This document shows positions 58,090-64,000 of a stretch of DNA of 64,000 nucleotides, piece after piece. The stretch comes from Elgaria multicarinata webbii (Eukaryota > Chordata > Lepidosauria > Squamata > Anguidae). How positions within the stretch are numbered: the first letter of the stretch is position 1; every line of letters starts with the position of its first letter. A program made the position numbers and the translations under genes. Location: assembly GCF_023053635.1 (NCBI RefSeq), contig NC_086179.1, positions 186,501 through 250,500 on the forward strand. Direction: 5' to 3'. The notes below the pieces were generated by a model. That model was not told where the DNA came from and did not search any database. It saw nothing but the letters and a program-made list of their open reading frames with translations.

Positions 58090-58700
58090 TTGTGATCTTG
58101 CACAGCTCTGAAAAACTTCCACCCTTCCCAGAGAGGGCAGATCTGGTCACTGTCACACGGGCCTTGGACACATCCAGCTTGGACTATTGCAGTGTATTTA
58201 TTCATTACATATTTATACTGCCCAACAGCCAAGGATCTCTGGGCAGTTCACAATTATCTAAGGGTGCTTTGGATTAGTGCTAGAGCAGAATGCTGCTGAC
58301 GGGGTGTGTGTGTGTGTGTCTTATTTGTGTCCTATGAATCCGTTATTTGATCTGTGTTGGGTCCTGGCTCCCAATTCAAAGTGCTGGTGAGCATCTTTAA
58401 AGCTCTAAATAGTTTGGGTACAGGATATTCAATGGACCCCAAGATCAAGTGAGAGCTTTGGAGACATTTCTGGAGTGTGGTCGTTGAGTACACAGGACAG
58501 GATCTCCTTGGTTGTGAGTCCAGATGCTACAACTTCCTTCCTGCTCCATCCAACAGCCTTCAACTGGATAATGGATTCCTGTTGCTCAGATTGCTGTTTT
58601 GCTCTGCGGTTGACTGAATACTACTTCTGTTGTGCTATTTAACTTTTTATCACAGTGGCTTTAAATGCTGTATTTTATTCTGTCGTGTGTTGCTTCAAGG
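58090..58700 (+). mobile_element. Old L2-like LINE fragment with a nested LINE tail
   Basis: DLVTVTRALDTSSLDYCSV (58138-58194; compare [14 protein letters not shown]) is interrupted by an antisense LINE tail (58195-58262, TATTTATTCATTACATATTT...CTCTGGGCAGTTC). It resumes near 58263 (AGAGCAGAATGCTGCTGACG) and goes on through CCCAATTCAAAGTGCTGGTG. A (GT)n lies at 58303-58319. Confidence 0.65.
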
Positions 58701-58887
58701 GACCTTTGGGCCCAAAAGCAGCTTATACAGTTGAAGGTCAACCCAAGATACTGGCAGGGGCCTTCTGCCTCCCCACCCCCCTAGTGAGTACAAGCAGAAG
58801 AAGCCTGTGTATGCAAATGTCTTGCCACAGATGTGTTATAGAGGCTCAGAATTCAAGTTTTCCAGCGCAGATCTGTTACTTTGGTGC

Positions 58888-58932
<45 letters not shown>

Positions 58933-60329
58933 AGGCCGGCAGGCACAATAACAACCCTTCCTCTGACCTCATGAGACATTCTCGGAGTGGAAGAATCTTG
59001 CATGCCTCAGTTTGGGGGATGCCCCCTGTCAGAAATAGGCAAGGCCCCCTGGGTCCCTGGAAAGGCTCAGCCCAAACGCACATTGAACCTGTTTATGCAA
59101 AAGAAGAGTCATTGCTTAAATTTTTATTACTTTGCACAATGAGTGCAGAGGAAGTGTGGAGTTGGTGAACAAGCCCTTCCAAATCCCCTCACTATTATAA
59201 AGGCAAGCCCACCTCATAGGCACACCCAAAACATTGCAACTGGGTGTAGGCTGGGACAGCAGCCGCCCCAAGCCCTTCCATCACCCCACAAGCCAGGTCT
59301 GCTTCCTGCTCCTATGTCCAGGGATAGGACTGTGCTCATTTCCCAGCCCCTCCAGCAGGGGGAGCTCCTCAATCCAGGAGCTGTTTTGTAGGATCAGCAG
59401 AAAGATGAGAGGTAATTGCGGGGGGGGGGGGGGGCTAGAAGTCCCTCGAGGTGCTGTTGCTGTTTGAAGGGCTCAAGGCAGGCAGCCGATGCTCCGCCGT
59501 GCTGGGGTTCTCTTCCTTCACCCATAGCTATGGGGGCTATTGGGGTTCATGGGGGAGGAGTCCTGGCGTCCTGACTGGCCCTTCAGTTGCCAAAGCCGAT
59601 GGCTGAGGTTCTGCACTTGGCAGGTGCCCAAAGCACAGCCAACGCGCATCAGTTGTGCATGGTGTGGCCGGGCACCTGCGTGGCGCCTCCGCCGCAGGGC
59701 TGCGGTCCATGAGATCTGGCGTCGGGGGCCACTGCCAAGCTGACGGGGCGCCAGTCCATGTTTGGGAAGGGCACGGAGATACCGCCGGCTGCTTGGTGTC
59801 ACTGTGGGCGGCTTCCTGGACAGCCATGCTGTGCCAGCGTTGTCAGAAAGCACGACTGCATTGAGCTTCTTCTCAAGCCGGGCTGCTTGGTGGCTTCTGG
59901 CAGAGGGCGTCCTGCAGCAAGAGAATGGGACAGGTGTTACATGGCTGCAGCCCCCACCCTTCCTACGGCAGCAGGGAACAGGCAGGTAAGAGCGGGCCCA
60001 CAAAGGCCTTGTGCTTGCTCGGGTGGCCTGGGATGAACCACTTCAGATTACAGGTGGGAGGGCCACACCCCACAGAATGCCCCTTTCTTCTGACCCTCAG
60101 TTCTCTATGCACAGGAATCCTTTTTCATGGGGGAGCATTCTACCATGACAGCCCCTGGACTCTACCGCTCAAAAGGAATAGTCCAGGCAGTGGTTTGCCC
60201 CCTCAGGGAGAACCAGGGCCCTGCGTGGAGCTGGTAGGGAAGGAGCGCAGCAGGGGACAGGTGAGCAGCACCACAGCAGGTGCCACACTAGCTTAAATCA
60301 AGCAGGAAAAAAGTTCTGTCGGGATGAAC
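58701..60329. other. No recognisable gene; (GT)n and poly-G
   Basis: A (GT)n of about 20 units lies at 58889-58928 and a G-run at about 59419-59433. Overlapping open frames at 59518-60003 are GC-rich and match no protein I know. Confidence 0.45.
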
Positions 60330-60562
60330 CTGTCACATCTATGCCAGTATGTGGGGCAATGGGTGGGGAGCAAACCACGGCCTGATAGAGCCCCTGCTCT
60401 GTACGCAGAAGGTCCCAGGTTCGATTGACAGCACCTCCAGGGAGGACGGGGAAAAACCTCTGAAACTCCTTGGAGCTGCTGCCAGTCTGTGTCAACAATA
60501 CTGGACTAGATGGACCAAGGGTCTGGCTCCGTGTAAGGCAGCTTCCGATGTTTCGTGTCTTC
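60330..60562 (+). mobile_element. tRNA-derived SINE (second family)
   Basis: GATAGAGCCCCTGCTCTGTA with B-box-like GGTTCGATTGA at 60418, then TGGACTAGATGGACCAAGGG and GTGTAAGGCAGCTTCCGATG. The tRNA-like head and the GGCAGCTTCC end are typical of a SINE spread in squamates. Confidence 0.75.
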
Positions 60563-60917
60563 TCAAGAGTCCTCTCAGTTTCCTTCAGGGCTTGCATCTC
60601 CACACCAAAGAGGAAAGCCCATCTCTACCAGAGACTTCAGAGCTTAAAAGAATCTTGTGGAGGGAAAAAGAAAGGTGTGAGAAGTGTCTGTGTGTGATCT
60701 GCAGCATCACCTCCTTAGCTAACATTTACTCTCTTATGTTTCACCTTGGCCTTGGATCTCCACCCCTTCCCTTTTCAGTTTCATCCAACCTAGTTTGATT
60801 GAGATGGCGGGATCCCTACAGAGAATGGCTCCAAGGGGAACCCCTGGTTGGAGCACCCAGTCCTTCCCTTTGAGGGGGAGAGCTGCGCATTTAGTATTGG
60901 GAGGGGGCGTTCCTGTA

Positions 60918-60942
60918 TTAGGGGTTAGGGTTAGGGTTAGGG
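60918..60942 (+). repeat. Short interstitial telomeric repeat (TTAGGG)n
   Basis: TTAGGGG followed by three perfect TTAGGG units, flanked by a repeated GAAGCATAG (about 60942-60968). Confidence 0.85.
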
Positions 60943-61059
60943 AAGCATAGAGGAGGAGGAGGAAGCATAGCCAGGCAAAGAGCATCAACCCCGTGCACCG
61001 CACTGCTCCTGCCAAATTGTGTGTTGACAATTTGTTATACATTTAGGCCATATTTCTAA

Positions 61060-61200
61060 GATTAATTAGTCGCCCTATAGCTAATAGCTCTTGGGGTGAT
61101 GTACAATAAAACACAACATTCACCTATAAACAGAAACAGTAAACAACAACAACAAAAAATCAGCTAAAAGCAGAAGAATCTAAAAGAGGCACCACAAGGA
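61060..61200 (-). mobile_element. LINE 3' tail fragment, antisense
   Basis: TCGCCCTATAGCTAATAGCT, GGGGTGATGTACAATAAAAC and A-rich sequence resemble the tail at 16878-17165. Diverged. Confidence 0.5.
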
Positions 61201-61304
61201 GATCTAAAATTATCAAAGGTAAAACTACTTGGAAGACTTAAGGTAGCAGCAGAAATATACACATGATTAAACAGCTTGAGAAAATAAAGAGATTGTCACT
61301 TCGC

Positions 61305-61925
61305 ATCAAAAATCATAGAACTGTTGCATTGGAAGGGACCACAAGAATAATCTAATACAACCCTGCAATGTGCAGGAAACCCAACTCAACCATCCATGAG
61401 AGGTGGCTCTCCAGCCTCTTCTTAGAAACCTCCAGAGATGGAGAGCCCACAACCTCCGTAGGTAGACTATTCCACTGTTGTACAGATCTTACCATCATGA
61501 GGGTTTTACTTACATTTAATTGAAATCCAGGTAGCTGTAACTTTCAGTTCCTAATTTCTGTGGCCGTGGAAAATAGTCCTTGACTATCCTCCCTGTGGGA
61601 CCCTTCTATGTACCTGAACACTGCTCACACGTCTTCCCTCAGTCTTCTTTTCTCCAGACTGAACATTCCAAGTTCCTTCAGCCTGTTGTCACAGGGCCTG
61701 TCCTCAAGTCCCTGCATCATCTTTGTTGCCCTCCTCTGAAGGATGCTTTAGGGTGGATTCCTGCACTGAGCAGGGGGTTGGACTCCATGGCCTTATAGAC
61801 CCCCTCCAACTCTACTATTCTATGAACCTGTTCTAACCTGTCAATGTCCTTTTGGAAATGTGGTGCCTGGAATCGTACTCAGTACTCCAGGTGTGTTCTC
61901 ACTAGTGCCAAGTAGAAAGGAATAA
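61305..61925 (-). mobile_element. Older antisense CR1, split by a young CR1 end
   Basis: 61305-61738 (ATCATAGAACTGTTGCATTG to CCTCCTCTGAA) and 61828-61925 (CCTGTTCTAACCTGTCAATG) are two parts of one reversed CR1. Between them lies a plus-strand young CR1 end (next entry). Confidence 0.75.
61739..61827 (+). mobile_element. Young CR1 3' end nested in an older CR1
   Basis: GGATGCTTTAGGGTGGATTC to CTACTATTCTATGA, about 90 bp. Confidence 0.82.
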
Positions 61926-62200
61926 GGACTTCATGCAACTGCGTAGGTAGGTGCCAGGTGGACCTCTCTGGGGTGGCTGTTGTTGAAAAGACCCTCTCCC
62001 GAGTAGCCACCTGCCACAAGACTGCACGCGAAGGCACTCAGAGCCAGGCTCTGATGATGGCTCCAGCTGGTGGCGTGCTTTATCATTCAACACCAGCACT
62101 TCAAAAAGGGGCTGGAAAGTAACTGGTAGCGAGTGAAGATGGGCATAATGGGATAGTAGCGCATACCTAGGAGTCTCCTGGATCAGACTGCAAGGCCTCC
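61926..62200 (-). mobile_element. Old L2-like C-terminal fragment, antisense
   Basis: Minus strand reads HLHSLPVTFQPLFEVLVLND, comparable to [20 protein letters not shown] of the young L2. Confidence 0.55.
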
Positions 62201-62394
62201 TGGCAGCGAAATCCAAAAATTAATTATGCGTTATATATCTATTTTGACATGTCACGTTCAGGACTCCAGACCATTTTTGAACAAGTTAAAATAGTTTAAA
62301 GAAACAAAATTAAGTTAAAACACACTGGTCACAATAAAAATTATTGAAGAACCCCAGTGTTAACTTTCCTCATTGCAAGAACTGTCAGTCTGTT

Positions 62395-62735
62395 CTAACT
62401 CTCTGCTTTCTGTTCTTTGACAATTACCAATCCATAAGAGTACCTTTCCTCTTATCCTATGATTGCTAAGTTTGAAAGTCTTTGTCAAAAGCCTTTTGGA
62501 AGTCCAAGTTAATAATGCCAACCTGATCGCCTCTGCCTACATGATCATTGACACTCTCAAAGAGCTCTGAAAAGGTCACTGTGGCCGGACTTCCCTTTGC
62601 AGAAGCCGTGCTGATTCTCCTTCAGCAAGACTTGTTCTTCTATATGCTTGATAAAATTATATTTTAATAATGTTTTCTACCAAGTTACCTGGTAACAAGA
62701 CATTGAACTAATTGGCCTCTAGCAGTTTCAAGTTC
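62395..62735 (-). mobile_element. Old CR1 RT fragment, antisense
   Basis: GTCAAAAGCCTTTTGGAAGT and GCAGAAGCCGTGCTGATTCT are the reversed KAFDK and QHGF regions of CR1 RT. Confidence 0.65.
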
Positions 62736-62889
62736 TACATGGTTTGGGACTGAAATATCTCATTGACGACCTCTTCTCACAACTAACTGCCTGTGTGTTG
62801 GAATCCCTGATAAGAACCTTTCCCCTGGGTGCCCATGTCATCTGAGGGAAGGTTGATGGAGACTGGGGAGATTATCTTGACAGTGGCAG

Positions 62890-63040
62890 CACACCATTAG
62901 AGGAATTCCCTCTAGAGAGGCTTGCCTGGCACCTACTTTGCTATTCATATGGCACAATGCAAAGACATCTTGTTCTCCTGAGATTTTTAAGTGGAGGGTT
63001 TTGTTATAATCTGCTGTTTTTAATCACTAGCCTTATTCAC
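62890..63040 (+). mobile_element. Old L2-like 3' fragment
   Basis: GAGAGGCTTGCCTGGCACCT and TTGTTCTCCTGAGATTTTTA follow the pattern of 39415-39500, much diverged. Confidence 0.45.
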
Positions 63041-63519
63041 TTTTAGGGTGCAGCTAGGTGAGCCACAAGTGACCTTAGCTGCCAGTGAGAAACCTGGAAA
63101 GAAAAGCACCCAACAGAGGCATGCAGGGAGCTGGCTGCTGAACTCTTAAGTGAACACCGGCACATCTGTCCTTGCTTGACGGCAATGCAGACAGACGCCA
63201 GGCCCCTCCAGCTCTCCCCAGTAACCTCCTGGTCCTCAGGGGAGCTGGAGAGAAAACACAGACCACTCTCGCCAAACACACCCAGAAGAGGCTCAGGCGT
63301 GGTTCTGCGGGATTAGCCAGACCGTAGGCTGCAGCATTGACCACTGCCAAGCACCAGAGGAGGACAGGAGTAACATGCAACCGCCAGCAGACCTGGGAAC
63401 GTGCCCGAGGCAACTCAGAGGTCTCTGGCCTGTCACACCCCACACAAGAACTTAAAGAAGGTAACTAGTGACAAGTGCAACTCAAACCAATCTGGGATCA
63501 TTTCCCACACTTAAATGGT
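63041..63519. other. No recognisable gene
   Basis: Minus-strand open frames (63075-63443) show no known motif or credible start. Confidence 0.4.
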
Positions 63520-63521
63520 GA

Positions 63522-63660
63522 GCCAGCATGGTGTGGTGGCTAGAGCGTTGGACGGGACGACCCGGATTTAAGGCCCCACTTGGCCATGAAAGTCATCAGG
63601 TGACTTTGAGCCAGTCACTGGACCAGTTCGCCCATCAGGACAGACTATTGTGGGTTAATT
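63522..63660 (+). mobile_element. tRNA-derived SINE (first family)
   Basis: GGTGTGGTGGCTAGAGCGTT (A-box region), ACCCGGATTTAAGGCCCC (B-box-like), then TGGCCATGAAAGTCATCAGG and GAGCCAGTCACTG: sense copy of the family at 48466-48712. Confidence 0.75.
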
Positions 63661-64000
63661 TTCTCCCAGAGTTTTTCACTGCACACAGGCTGCAATTTTT
63701 AAAACGCAAGCGGCATTGGGGGGGGGGGAATACTGTGGCTTGTTGTTTTGCACACACATTGCCAGGGTGGGCTGTTGGGGCAGTTAACAAACCACCCACA
63801 ATGCTAAAACAGACCATGGATTCTGGGTGACTTGTTAACCTCCCCAATATCCCAGCCTGACCAGGGTCGCATGTCACGACAAGCAACGGTGTGCACCCCT
63901 TCATGGCTGACATTTCAAGAGTGGTCCCTTGTGCCACAACAAGCCCTATGGGAAAATTGACCTATGGCGGCTTGTCGTTACATGTAAACCAGACCACAGA
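63661..64000. other. Unassigned DNA to window end
   Basis: Poly-G at about 63719-63728. GACAAGCAACGG and CACAACAAGCCC suggest a nonautonomous DNA element cut by the window edge, but its ends are not visible. Confidence 0.3.

Noticed and set aside
58853-59168. Frames with Cys-Val or Thr-His repeats
   Set aside because: Translations of the (GT)n microsatellite.
59518-60003. 161-codon minus-strand frame and overlapping frames
   Set aside because: GC-rich, with no known domain, no start or splice context, and open frames on both strands.

Overview
The window looks like a repeat-rich nuclear segment of a squamate reptile, most likely a lizard. The grounds are the mix of young CR1 LINEs, L2 LINEs with (TAA)n tails, L1 and Tx1-like LINEs, a DIRS element and tRNA-derived SINEs, together with two vertebrate host genes with reptile-like sequence. 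All calls were made by eye. Exon edges are given to the base where splice sites and phases agree. Repeat edges are good to about 10-30 bases.

Layout. 1-1003 is the 3' end of an L1. About 1010-6975 is a long, decayed Tx1-like LINE with zinc-knuckle ORF1 and endonuclease/RT ORF2, holding an L2 tail fragment and ending in telomere-like C-rich DNA. 8100-8990 holds old CR1 pieces. About 9315-11070 holds a doubtful gag-like fossil. 11856-12905 is a host coiled-coil gene, a CCDC166 homologue with a single coding exon. 13289-16700 (minus) is an L2 with an uninterrupted 956-codon endonuclease-RT frame. 18212-23885 is a stack in which a plus-strand CR1 and an L2 tail are both inserted into one minus-strand CR1. 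24265-26450 holds further CR1, L2 and L1 fragments. A 131-bp palindromic MITE lies at 26774-26904.

From 51413 down to 27813 on the minus strand runs GCNA, the germ-cell nuclear SprT-type metallopeptidase. Ten coding exons can be read with consistent splice phases and sum to 1,386 nt (461 codons plus stop). A probable noncoding first exon lies in a CpG island at about 52030-53440. The introns hold a 2.8-kb CR1 (34391-37213), a 3-kb DIRS element with complete terminal repeats (30285-33290), a 5'-truncated L1 (about 44228-47636), SINEs and L2 fragments. The CR1 abuts the acceptor of the catalytic exon so closely that antisense CR1 sequence appears to supply the polypyrimidine tract.

53440-64000 holds no gene I can recognise. 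It contains L2, CR1 and SINE fragments, two of them again nested, simple repeats, and a short (TTAGGG)n stretch at 60918-60942.

No bacterial-style operon, CRISPR array, rRNA or intact tRNA gene was seen. The most interesting points are the CR1-GCNA splice-site junction, the young open L2, the nested CR1/L2 stack, the DIRS element with an intact terminal/internal complementary architecture, and the MITE with perfect terminal inverted repeats.
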